A stretch of 64,000 nt of DNA from Viola odorata (taxonomy: Eukaryota; Streptophyta; Magnoliopsida; Malpighiales; Violaceae): assembly GCA_963691705.1 (NCBI GenBank), contig OY829538.1, forward strand, positions 29,904,836-29,968,835. Reading direction: 5' to 3'. A model generated the notes under the pieces. It saw only the letters and a list, made by a program, of their open reading frames with translations, searched no databases and was not told where the DNA came from. The translations under genes were made by a program, and so were the position numbers. This document shows, one piece after another, positions 22,819 to 32,672 of the stretch; the stretch's first letter is position 1, and every line of letters starts with the position of its first letter.

Positions 22819-23211
22819 TTAATGAAAGCAATCAAGTTGTCCGGGGCATAAACCATTCCAAAAATCAGACAGACCTATTACAAAAGCTCGTCTAGCGAGA
22901 GCATGAGCTTCTACATTCGCAGTTCTACTAACATGAACAAAATTGCAGGAAGCAAATTGCAGAGCGAGGTGAGAGATATCTGCAGCGATCACTACTAAGT
23001 TAGAAAAAGAATGTGACTCAAAGTTAATAGCTTGGATCAACTCAAGACAATCAGATTGGACCTGTACCCAGCCATAGCCACAAACCTTGTCAATCTCTAG
23101 AGCTCTGCGTACAACTAACCCTTCGCCCACAGCAACGTCCATACGGAAGAAGGCGCACTCGTGACCAGAGAAAATGCATCTTCCGTCACTCTCACGAGCA
23201 ATAAATCCCAA
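22819..23211 (-). pseudogene. LINE C-terminal RNase H-like domain
   Basis: Contains 'GFIARESDGRCIFSG', 'SDCLELIQAIN' and 'HVSRTANVEAHALARRA', the RVT_3/RNase H-type fold found at the end of plant LINE ORF2 and related genes. A stop just upstream at about 23230 separates it from the rest of ORF2. Confidence 0.8.
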
Positions 23212-23247
23212 ACCAATCCGAGAAGGTCCAATCGCCGCATCAGTGTC

Positions 23248-24095
23248 TTAACAGACAATCCCAGCACCTAGGTGACTCAAGTCAAATGCAGAGGCTAGAG
23301 TGGCCGGGCTATTCTCATTTCCGAATCTCTCGTTTACTTCTCTGTACTCCCCTAGTAACCGAGCGCCACGAAAAAGGACCTCCTGTGGAGATATAGACAC
23401 CGAGTTGAATACCAGGTCGTTCCTTGAGTTCCAAATAGCCCAAAGAATAACGATCACCTCTTCCAGAGTCGTAAGTGAAACCGTGTTCCTAAGATTGCCA
23501 AGCCAATCAATTACCAAAGTATTTGGAGAGAATTGACAGCTAAGAGGGAGGTGTCTCAAATTCCAGAGGCTGAGAGTAACCGGGTAGTGTAGGAAAAGAT
23601 GGTCAATAGACTCAATCGACCCCTGACAAAGTGGGCAGGAGTCCTATCCTATAATGCCTTTGTTGAATAGGTTCTCCTTTGTCGGGAGCCCTTTATGGAC
23701 CAAACACCAGACAAAGTTTTTACACTTGGGCAGAATTTGTAATTTCCACAGGGTTGCCCAGCAGAAGCCATCTAAAGCCTGGGGCCCAGTATCAGGAGGC
23801 TCAGACAAAAGGGAGGGATAACAACTCTTAACAGTAAATTTCCCAGAGGATGAAAATCGCCACTTGATCCTATTAGGGGGACGAAAGAGATTAACCGGCA
23901 TTGCCAAAATGACATCGCATTCAGCAGGGTTAAAAATCTGGCGCACCAACTGGACATTCCACCTACCAACAGCGGGTTCCATTAGACATTTGACCGTTGC
24001 GTCTGGTTGGAGGTGAGAGACTTGGGATTGGGCTAAACCAGAGAAAGAGGTCGGAATCCATGGGTCACCCCAGATGCGGATTCGTTCCCTATTCC
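23248..24095 (-). pseudogene. LINE zinc-binding RVT region
   Basis: The stretch near 24080-23650 reads 'RIRIWGDPWIP', 'KWRFSSSGKFTVKSCY' and 'LWKLQILPKCKNFVWCL'. It is followed after a stop at 23644 by 'SCPLCQGSIESIDHLFLH' and 'LWAIWNSRNDLVFN' (to 23248). These are the zf-RVT motifs of plant LINE ORF2. It is cut on the upstream side by the LTR-element insertion at 24096. Confidence 0.85.
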
Positions 24096-25104
24096 TGATA
24101 AGGCCCAAGCACCTTAGAAGGCCTTGGCGTCGCTTTGATGGAGCCGGATCTAGTCTCGCATACGGTTGGCGTTGGCTTTGACCTCGGGATGCAAGATTAG
24201 ACAATGAGTTATGGAGATGAAGATGTAGTGGAATATTTAGATGGAAAATGGAATAGATTTGATGGATAAACAAAGGTGTATTGAACTTAGAAGTTTTGAT
24301 GAAACCCTCTTAGCAACAAGGCTAAGCAACCTTCCTATTACAAACAACTAAGGGTTTCTAGATCAAGACCGACCCTATCATCAACGAAGGATGATCAACC
24401 CGGCTACCTTGAAAAAGAGAAGGAAAGGATTTAAGATCCCTAAAGCTAGACTAAGCGGCTTATGGCTTAAGATGACAATCTCAAAATCAAAAGCAACTAT
24501 AAAAGAGGTTATGTCCTTCAATTTATAATGCAAGTTATTACAAGGGGAAAAGACCCCAAACACCCTTGGACAAAAGGGCTTCATTATTGGAAGACGTAGG
24601 CTTTAAGATGGCTAGGCGTCGATGGGCTTAGGCCGTGCTGGCCAAAGGCCGAGGGCTCAAGCTTGTGGCTGGGAGTGGGCACAGGCGTGCGACAAGGCTC
24701 GGGGGTGGGCGTGCGATTGGGAGTCGGCACGGGCGTGTGACAAGGAGCGAGCACGGGGGTGTGACAAGCGCGGATACAGGCATGTGACAGGCGCGGGCAC
24801 GGGGGTGCGACTGAGCGCAGGCACGGGCGTGCGATAGGGCTCTGATAGGGGCGTGCGATAGGGATCGGGCGCTGGCGTGCGACGGGGCTCGGGCGTGGAA
24901 GTGAGACAGGGTTTGGGCGCGGGCGTGCGACTAGGCGCGAGCTCAAGCGTGCGGCTGCAAGTTGAGTCATTGGCGTGGACGTATATGCTCCGATGGGTCT
25001 TTGTCTCCGTGAGCACCTCTTCGGTCCTAAGCGCCTTGATGAGTATGGCGATCACCTATTTGTTCCTAATGGCATATCTATGTGCGGCTTCTGATCTCGT
25101 ATCA
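24096..25104 (-). repeat. 3' LTR of the outer gypsy element
   Basis: 1009 bp, begins TGATAAGG and ends ATCA on the plus strand. It matches 62647-63525 closely over its first 500 bp. Relative to the right LTR it carries about 72 additional bases at 24309-24381 and a longer GC-rich minisatellite. The target copy ATTCC precedes it. Confidence 0.9.
24655..24962. repeat. GC-rich minisatellite inside the LTR
   Basis: Imperfect units of about 24-28 bp centred on GGGCGTGCGAC alternate with GCTCGGGCG-like blocks. The right LTR has its own version at 63120-63370 with a different unit order. Proline/threonine- and arginine-rich open frames here are by-products of the repeat. Confidence 0.85.
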
Positions 25105-25120
25105 TCCCCTCCCCCTTTGC
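25105..25120 (-). promoter_or_regulatory. Polypurine tract of the outer gypsy element
   Basis: On the minus strand GCAAAGGGGGAGGGGA directly abuts the 3' LTR at 25104, the position and composition expected for the plus-strand primer of reverse transcription. Confidence 0.8.
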
Positions 25121-25156
25121 AAGGATTCAACCTCGAATCTGCACCCTTGCTCCTCC

Positions 25157-26445
25157 TTAGCTCCTATTTCTCGTCACCTTCAAAAAAAGGGAAAGGTCAT
25201 TAATATTAAAGGTATGGCTAGTATTTCCATAAGAAAGAGGGATGTCAAGAACATAGGCATTATCGTTGATTTTCTCCAAGATGAGAAAGGGCTCATTGCC
25301 ACGTTGACTAAGCTTGCCCGTCTGAAGGTTGGGAAAGCGCTCTTTCCTCACGTGAACCCAAACCAGCTCGCCTACTTCAAAGGATTGGATGCGGCTTCCG
25401 GAGTCACGTTTCTTCATGACCTTGACGTTGAGGGTCTTTGTGCATTCCTTGGCCACCGCGTGCATCTTTCTCACCATCTCTGCCTTTGCTTCTCCATCTA
25501 GGCTAGCACATAAAGTCAAGGGAATAGGTAGCAAGTCTATGGGGGTAAGAGGATTGAACCCATAAACAAGCTCAAATGGAGTAAAACGTGTAGAAGAATG
25601 CATGGTGCGATTGTAAGCAAATTCTATGAATGGGATGCAATCCTCCCACGCTTTGGGATTTTGTTTGATCATGATGCGCAACATGGTCCCGAGAGTCCTA
25701 TTGACTACCTCGGTTTGCCCATCCGTTTGAGGGTGGTAAGAGGTAGAGAAAAGTAACTTAGTGCCCAATTTGGCCCACAACACACGCCAAAAATGCGCAA
25801 GAAATTTACTATCCCTATCACTTACTATGGTGCGAGGCTTGCCATGAAGTTTAACTACATCATGAAAGAACAAAGTCGCAATATGGGATGCATCACTAGT
25901 GGAATGCCATGGGATAAAATGCGCCATTTTAGAAAACCTATCAACAATGACAAAAATGGAATCTTTACCATACTTAGTGCGTGGAAGGCCTAACACAAAA
26001 TCCATCGATATGTCACACCATGGGTGCGATGCAACAGGAAGTGGCATGTAACGCCCATGATTAATGCTCATAGTTTTGGCACGTTTATAAGCAAGACAAG
26101 CATTTACCACCCGAGTTACCATTTTCTTCATTTTTGGCCAATAAAAATGCTCCTTAAGGGTGCTTAGTGTTTTGTCTATCCCAAAATGCCCTATTAATCC
26201 CCCCCATGTGCCTCTTTTACTAACAACTCACGCGTGCTACACACGGGTATGCATAACTTACCCTTACGAAAAAGGAATCCATCATGCAAAGCAAAATGAT
26301 TAAATACCCCATTTACGCATGCAAGAAACACATCTTTAAACTCCACATCATTGGCATATAATGAAGTAAGATGCAAAAATCCTAAAAGACGCGAATGTAA
26401 AGAGGTAAGGAGAGCATATCGACGAGACAAATCATCTGACACCAC
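25157..26445 (-). pseudogene. gypsy integrase
   Basis: The N-terminal part (26445-26194, 'NHFALHDGFLFRKGKLCIP') is out of frame with the core (26131-25157), with a shift in the G-run near 26190. The core has the DDE residues in 'CDISMDFVLGLP', 'TIVSDRDSKF' and 'QTDGQTEVVNRTL', then the GPY/F-like 'KLSQRGNEPFLILEKINDNA' and 'HTFNINDLSLF'. No chromodomain follows before the stop at 25157. Apart from the frameshift the catalytic residues are kept. Confidence 0.9.
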
Positions 26446-26475
26446 GTTGTCCTTCCCTTTGAGGTATTTAATATG

Positions 26476-28078
26476 CTATGGGAACCTCTCAATAAATTCC
26501 ATCCATGCGGCGTGCCTCTTGTTGAGTTTTCCTTGCCCCTTCAAATACTTAAGGCTAAGGTGGTCCGTGTGCACCACAAATTCCTTCGGTATCAAGTAAT
26601 GTTCCCAAACATTCAAGGCCCTCACTAGCGCAAACAATTCCCTATCGTATGTGCAATAGTTGAGTTGGGCCGTCTTTAATTTCTCACTAAAGAAGGCCAC
26701 GGGTCGCTTGTGTTGAATCAACACGGCACCAATTCCTATCCCACTCACATCGCATTCGACCTCAAAGGTCTTCTCAAAATTGGGAAGAATGAGCACCGGG
26801 CTTGACGTGAGCTTGGCCTTAAGGGTGGTGAAGGCTAGCTCTTGCTCCTTCCCCCATACGAAAGGAACCTCCTTCTTGGTGAGCTCATTGAGGGGCGCCG
26901 TAATTGTGGAGAAGTCCTTGACAAATCGGCGATAGAACCCGATGAGCCCATGGAAAGACCGAACCTCTCCTACATTGGTGGGCGTGGGCCATTCGGTGAT
27001 GGCTTTAACCTTCTCGTTGCCCACCTTGAGTCCCTCGGATCCTACAATAAAGCCAAGGAAGTGCACTTCCTCCAAGAAAAATTCACACTTGGAAAGCTTG
27101 GCAAACAACTTATGCTCACGAAGGGTTAGAAATACTTAGTGCAAGTGGCCCAAATGGGCTTGTGGAGAAGTGTTATACACTAAGATATCATCAAAGTACA
27201 CTACCACATAAAGGCATGACAAGCCACTCATAGAGTCTCAAAATATGATTCATGAGTCGCATAAATGTGCTAGGCGCATTAGTAAGGCCGAAAGGCATGA
27301 CAAGCCACTCATAGAGTCCAAATTTGGTTTTGAAAGTCATTTTCCATTAGTCCCCTTCATACATTTTGATTTGGTGATAACCACTTACTAGATCAATTTT
27401 GGAAAACATTTTAGCACTGCACAATTTATCCAACATGTCATCCAAGTGAGGAATGGGGTGAGAATATTTTACCGTAACCTTGTTGATGGCGCGACAATCC
27501 ATACACATCCTCCAACTTCCATCCTTTTCAGGCACAAGGATAATTGGGACGACACAAGGTGAGAGACTCTCCCTTATAAACCCTTTGGCCAATAACCCAT
27601 CAATTTGCGTTTGAAGCTCTTGTGTCTCATTCGGATTGCATCGGTAGGCCGGCCTATTAGGTAGAGTGGATCCGGGGAGGAAGTCTGTCTTGTGCTCAAT
27701 GCCCCTTGTTGGTGGAAGACCTTCGAGTATCTCATCCGGGAACACGTCCTTAAATTCTTGCAAAAGAGGAGAGATCATACTTGGCAAAGAAGGGTTAGCA
27801 TTAGTAGCATTTAAAGCAAAAGATTTAAAGCGAATTAAAATGCATGGTTTGTGCATGATAAGCGCATGCCTAATGTCTCTTACCTTGGCCATCAAGCTCT
27901 CTTTTCTCCCTACTTTTGTCTCTCTAAAGGCCTCACTAGCTTGCTTACTCTTTTCAAGCTTTGTTTTCCTACTCGTTTCTCCCTTTTTCACTCCACTCTC
28001 CTTACTTTCTTCTCTCGGCGCATGCTCTTTATTTTCATGCCCGCTATTTTCCCCTTTTTCCCCACTTACTTTCTTCAC
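26476..28078 (-). pseudogene. gypsy reverse transcriptase and RNase H
   Basis: The N-terminal part (28078-27347) has 'DVFPDEILEGLPPTRGIEHK', 'NRPAYRCNP', 'GSWRMCMDCRAINK' and 'FSKIDLVSGYHQIK'. The catalytic YFDD lies near 27198-27187 but is separated by stops. A 28-base piece (AAAGGCATGACAAGCCACTC...) is repeated at 27212 and 27292. The C-terminal part (27108-26476) holds '[11 protein letters not shown]' and the RNase H motifs '[16 protein letters not shown]' and '[11 protein letters not shown]'. The spacer before RT is Lys/Glu-rich. The frame is broken at about 27346 and 27110. Confidence 0.9.
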
Positions 28079-28177
28079 TCCACTCCAATCACTCTCTTTC
28101 TTTCTTTGAATTGAAGCCGAAATCTCAAAGGTGGCGCAAGCTTTTTCTAGCTTGATTTGATCCTCATAGACTTGGCT

Positions 28178-28433
28178 TGGAGGGAGAGGTGGGATTAAGA
28201 ACTTGCGCCCCTCATGCTAAAGCTTGTAGGTGTTCTTATACCCATCATGTATGGCCCTTCGGTCGTATTGCCAAGGGAGCCCCAAGAGTAAGTGGCTAGC
28301 GTGTATGGGGGCCACATCACACAAGCGCTTGTCCGCATATCCCCTATGTTGAGGGACACGAGCACTTGTTTTCGCACTTTTACCGTACTCCCATCATTGA
28401 ACCAATTCAACATATACGGATGTGGGTGCCTAG
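28178..28433 (-). pseudogene. gypsy protease-region fragment, copy A
   Basis: Reads 'MLNWFNDGSTVKVRKQVLVS' and 'SLGNTTEGPYMMGI', the end of the pro region before RT. It is almost identical to 56511-56768. The protein frame continues at 35043 on the other side of the nested element, and the target copy CCTAG (28429-28433 and 35038-35042) marks the break. Confidence 0.85.
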
Positions 28434-29459
28434 TGATACGATCTTGAGAGCCACAGGCCCGATCACCCGCTCAAGGTCCCGAACTAGTCCTACCCGCTCA
28501 AGGTCCCGAACCAGCCCTACCCGCTCAAGGACCCTAGTCAACCCTTAGAAGAACAACTTCAATAAAAGATCTAGAATATATACAAGACCTATTGGAGTCT
28601 TAGGAAGTCTGTGTCCAAATTTCAGAGCATTTGGACCAGTAGATCTCAAGGAGATTCGAGATGACAATCTCGCACACAGCAGTTCTAGGTGCAGACGCAA
28701 CAGGCAACGTCGTCGGAGCCTAACCGGCGCTGTACAAGTCCAAATCGTGCGATCGACCACGTTTAAGAAACTTCAGGATGTTATCTTTCATTTGGGACAG
28801 GTTTCAGCCCATTTGACCCAGTGGTTTAAAAGTAATCAAAGTCGACATTATGGTGCGTAGTCTGTGCGCGAGACAACACACAACTTGAAGTTTCGGCCCA
28901 AACCTTGGCCCGATGATGGAGAACTCGACATGAGCTGCTGGAATGTATTTAAATATATTTATATTTACTTTAATTAAGTTATTTTAGGGTTTCAGATTCT
29001 ATTTGGAAGAGTGGCTTGTTGCCATTTTCGTTTGAGACAATATTTAGAAACTACTTTAGTTTCCTTTTCGGAATTAGGGTTTAGTGCATCCTTAAAAAGG
29101 AGCCGCCCACTTTGTATTCAGCAAGACTTTGATTATTGATTATTTAAAGCATATTGCTTTGGATCTTTATCCACTTGTTCTTGATGAACCTTGCAACTAA
29201 TTGAGTTTCGTGCATTCGATTAGCTTGTCAAGTAAAACTTGAAAGCACCTTTCATTGAGTCATCCGTTCTTTGGATTGCCAAGCATTGTGATTTGGAGAT
29301 TCAAAGGTTTGACACAAGAACCTCAAGGGATTCTGCGTGGAGTGCCAAGCATTGCGACTTGGAGATTCACGTGTCTTCTTCGAGTTATTTTCCGCATTGA
29401 AAGCCACGTCGTCGGACAACGATCTAAGGAAAGCGTTCTAGCCTATAAGGAACGCATCA
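28434..29459 (+). repeat. 5' LTR of the non-autonomous element
   Basis: TG...CA boundaries. A roughly 28-bp unit (CCCGCTCAAGGTCCCGAAC...) is repeated about 2.5 times at 28468-28540. The same arrangement occurs in the 3' LTR. Confidence 0.9.
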
Positions 29460-29461
29460 GT

Positions 29462-29473
29462 TGGTAGCGGAGC
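29462..29473 (+). promoter_or_regulatory. Primer binding site
   Basis: TGGTAGCGGAGC starts two bases after the LTR. It resembles the initiator-Met-type primer site (TGGTATCAGAGC) with substitutions. The outer gypsy element has the closely similar TGGTAGTGGAGC, which points to shared ancestry. Confidence 0.55.
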
Positions 29474-29474
29474 T

Positions 29475-30290
29475 CAGCTGTCCCGACTTGGTAAATCTAT
29501 CCCTTTAATTATTACATTTTCTTTGTTAGAATTGGTATTCCTTCGTTCTCTTCTACACCAATTCTCTTGCGTGCTGTGTGTTAGTTGTCTTGTGTCAATT
29601 GTGTCTTGTGTGTGCGATTAGTGTGCAAATCATCCCAACGATTTGTAGGTCTTTACTATTGTCAAAAAAAAAAAAAACAAAAACAAAGTCCCCCAAAGTG
29701 TCTTAGTTAATTTGTGTTTTCAGTTGCATTGAATTTTAAAACAAAAAAAAAAAAAAAAACAAAAGTGAAACAATTTCGTCAAAAACAGAACAGGGGCGAA
29801 ACCAGTACCATTCAAAAAAAAAGAGAAAAAGAACTTCAGAATCAAATACTAGAGTGAATTTGTGACTCATAGGAAAAAGAATCATTGGATTTCGAATTGG
29901 GAATCAAAAGTTGTGGCAAAAACAAGTTTCAAAACCCTAATCGCATACCCTTAGCGTTTTTGAGTTGTCAATTGACTCAATCTGTGTATTTTGAGCCTTT
30001 CTTTGATTCCAAGACTACTATGCCTTCCTACTCTGTAGTACACTTGATTGATTGATTGATCTTTGCAATTGAATCGAGTATACTACCTCAAAATTTTCTT
30101 TCTACACTAGTTTTCTTTGTGTGTCTCTTTGGAAGCTTTTCTTGAAATTTCTTCGAGTCAGGTTCATCTTGGACGACTGGAGGAGGATCTGAGGCAATCT
30201 GATTGTGAGATTATTAGAGATACAAACACGAGAGTAAACACGTGAGGGAGTGATAGTTTTAGGCAATTTTACGCTTGGAAATTTTCTGTT
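29475..30290 (+). other. Untranslated leader
   Basis: No gene. The segment is A-rich with A-runs at about 29666 and 29744, as expected for the leader between the LTR and gag. Confidence 0.6.
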
Positions 30291-30524
30291 TTGAATTTCA
30301 GGATGTTAGGAAATCCAGAAAAGGAGGCTACGGTTGTGAATGATGTAGCCAAGGCTTTGCAAGACATAGCAGCCCAGCTCCAGGACATGGAAGCTTGGAG
30401 GCAGCAGTATGAGGCTAAGCGATCACAAAAATCATATGGCGACGATCGCAAGTGGAGGGACTACAATCGTTGTGATGTGAGCATGAGTAGCATCCGACCG
30501 AAAGTTTCACCCTTCAAGGGCAAG
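30291..30524 (+). pseudogene. gag N-terminal fragment
   Basis: Starts MLGNPEKEATVVNDVAKALQ and continues to 'RPKVSPFKGK', the classical N-terminal gypsy gag that precedes the capsid domain. It is interrupted right after FKGK by a solo LTR. The frame resumes at 31637 with a zinc knuckle, so the capsid core is missing. Confidence 0.75.
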
Positions 30525-31636
30525 TGATACGATCCTAGCTCCATGGATAACCCCAGTGAGGTTAATACAACCTCTATACATGGAGACAAGGCAGGAGACG
30601 CTGCTTGATCAAGTCTTCACGCATAGGATGACATGGAAGGTGGCTTGGAGGAACCTAGCGCAAGGTTTGACATCCATCCGAGTCAACCCTTGGAAGAACG
30701 GCGTCAATAACATATCCAGAACATATACAAGACCTATTGGAGTCTTAGGAAGGCTGTGTCCAAGTTTCAGAGCATTCGGACAAGTAGATCTCAAGGAGAT
30801 TCGAGATGACAATCTCGCACACAGCAGTTCTAGGAGCAGACGCAACAGGCAACTTCGTCGGAACTCCGCCGGCTCTGTACAGGTCCAAATCATACGATCT
30901 ACTACTCGTTGGAAACTTCAGGATGTTATCTTTCATTTGGGACAAGATTCAGCTCATTTGGCCCAGTGGTTTGAAAGTTATGGACGTAAACATTATGGCG
31001 TGCAGTCTGTACGCGAGACAACATACAACTTGAAGTTTCGGCCCAAACCTTGGCCCGATGATGGAGAACTCGACATGGGCTGCTGGAATGTATTTAAATA
31101 TATTTATATTTACTGTAATTAGTTAATTAGTTAATTATTTAATTGTTTAATTAGTTAATTGATTAATTAGTTAAGTGTTTTACTTTATTTAATATTCCTA
31201 TTTTGGAATTAGGGTTTGTTTGTAACCTTATATAAGGAGCCGCTTGGCCTCCTTAGAAACTTGGCTGTTATTTGATAAATTGAGATATTCTCTTCAATCT
31301 CCGCCCCTTGTTCAAGTTGGTTGAACCTTGTTCTTCTTGAGTCCGCAATACTTGAGTCGTATACAAGTAAATCTTGGAATTGCATCCTACTTGTTGTTTA
31401 TCTTCTTGTTCGGACTTTGGTTGGCTGTTGCTTAGCGTTCAGCAGGTCTTAGTTGTGCAAGTTTATCATTCACAAGGACCCTCTCTTGTTCGGATTTTGG
31501 TTGGCTGTTGCTTAGCGTTCAGCAGGTCTTAATTGTGCAAGTGAGTTCTATCTATTCTATCTATTCCGCAGGAAATCCATCTTTGAACAAAGATCAAAAT
31601 TGGTGCTACGCATCCTAAGGAGCCAGGATCGTATCA
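30525..31636 (+). mobile_element. Solo LTR nested in gag
   Basis: 1112 bp from TGATACGATCCTAGCTCC to GGAGCCAGGATCGTATCA. The 18-bp ends are inverted copies with one mismatch. Flanking 5-mers are GCAAG and ACAAG (4 of 5). The middle (about 30690-31090) is clearly related to the host element's own LTR. The distal half is different, with a TATATAAG box at about 31230 and a 60-bp duplication around 31410-31540. No internal region follows, so it is a solo LTR of a sister subfamily. Confidence 0.8.
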
Positions 31637-32391
31637 ACAAGAGAGACCCCAACACTGGTTTGACGAGAGGTATTCCTTCTTCAAATCATGTGCGAACGCG
31701 AGATATTTTATGTCATACATGCACAGGCCGAGGGCACACTTCAATCCAATGCCCCAACAATAAAGTGAGCATTAAGGATCATGGTACGAGGAAGTGTAGT
31801 CAAGTTAAAGATGCCAAGACTACTCATCCAAAACATGTTCTTAGAAATAACGATGAGACAAAGGGAATTCAGTTGGCTGCCCTTACTAGTAGTGTTGTGA
31901 ATACACAAGGTGAGATGGTAGCAAGTGATGATGGACATGTGACGGTCGTATCCGAGAATGCTAAGGTGCTTATTGAGCGCAATATGATTGAACCAGAAAC
32001 AACTCTTGCTGGAATTAAGAACAATAAAAATCTTGAGAGCAAAAAAGGAGAGTTGAGTGAAAAGAAAGAGAGTGAGAAAAACAGCCCCCATGAAAAGAGT
32101 GAGCATGGGCAAAGAGATGAAATAAAAAATAGCCCCCATGAAAAAAATGAGCATGGGAAAAGAGATGAGAGTTTAAAACATTCGCATGAAAAGAGTAAGC
32201 ATGCAGAGAGTGGCATTGAGATATCAAAAGGAGAGGTGTGTGTTTATGCCAAGAGAGAAAAAGTGAGGGATGCAATACATGTGCAAAAAATCTATTTTGG
32301 CGCAAGCCTCCAAAAACTGAATTTTTGGCCATTACGCTTAGATTTTCCTAACGCTAATCCGTTTGTTTTATCTTGTATTATTCTCTCTTAA
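31600..32391 (+). pseudogene. gag C-terminus with zinc knuckle
   Basis: From 31637 on it reads 'RDPNTGLTRGIPSS', then a CCHC knuckle 'CHTCTGRGHTSIQCPN' (about 31710-31757). A long Lys/Glu/His-rich linker with repeats of 'SPHEKSEHGQRDE' follows at about 32070-32200. This matches the gag-to-pol spacer of the outer gypsy family. The first dozen codons belong to the solo LTR. It ends in another frame than the following ORF. Confidence 0.8.
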
Positions 32392-32672
32392 TGTTCAGAA
32401 CAAGATCAGGTTGTTACCAGAAGAGAAGCCTCTTACCTTGCCACCAAGAAGAGGGAAAGAACCTTGTGCATCCGTGGTGCCTATTTTAGCAAAACCTAGG
32501 CCATTGCGCCTTGATCTTTTTAACCCAAATCCGTTTGTTTCCTTTACTTTGGTTGTTCACTCTTATGACCAGAACAGGAGCAGGTTGTTGGAAGAGGAGA
32601 AGCCTCTTACCTTACCACCAAGAAGAGGGAAAGAGCCTTGTGCATCCAGGGTGCCTAGTTTGGCAAAACCTA
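32326..32672 (+). repeat. Tandem duplication of about 175 bp
   Basis: Two diverged copies, about 32326-32499 and 32500-32672, each encode 'EEKPLTLPPRRGKEPCAS' preceded by a 'NPNPFV'-like segment. The duplication spans the start of the long ORF. Confidence 0.8.

Larger units (their letters stand above)
22782..24095 (-). mobile_element. LINE retrotransposon, 3' part
   Basis: This is a minus-strand non-LTR element. Its 3' end is an A-run (22783-22791 as T's) after 'TTTTACATTC'. Upstream on the minus strand come an RNase H-like domain (22819-23211) and the zinc-binding RVT domain (23644-24095). The element continues at 63531-64000, beyond a 39.4-kb LTR-element insertion with target copies ATTCC. 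The sequence joins in frame across the two sides, which shows that it is one LINE. Confidence 0.88.

Noticed and set aside
24584..25055. Pro/Thr/Arg-rich frames (132 codons and others)
   Set aside because: They are translations of the GC-rich LTR minisatellite. The same happens at 63009-63521 in the other LTR.
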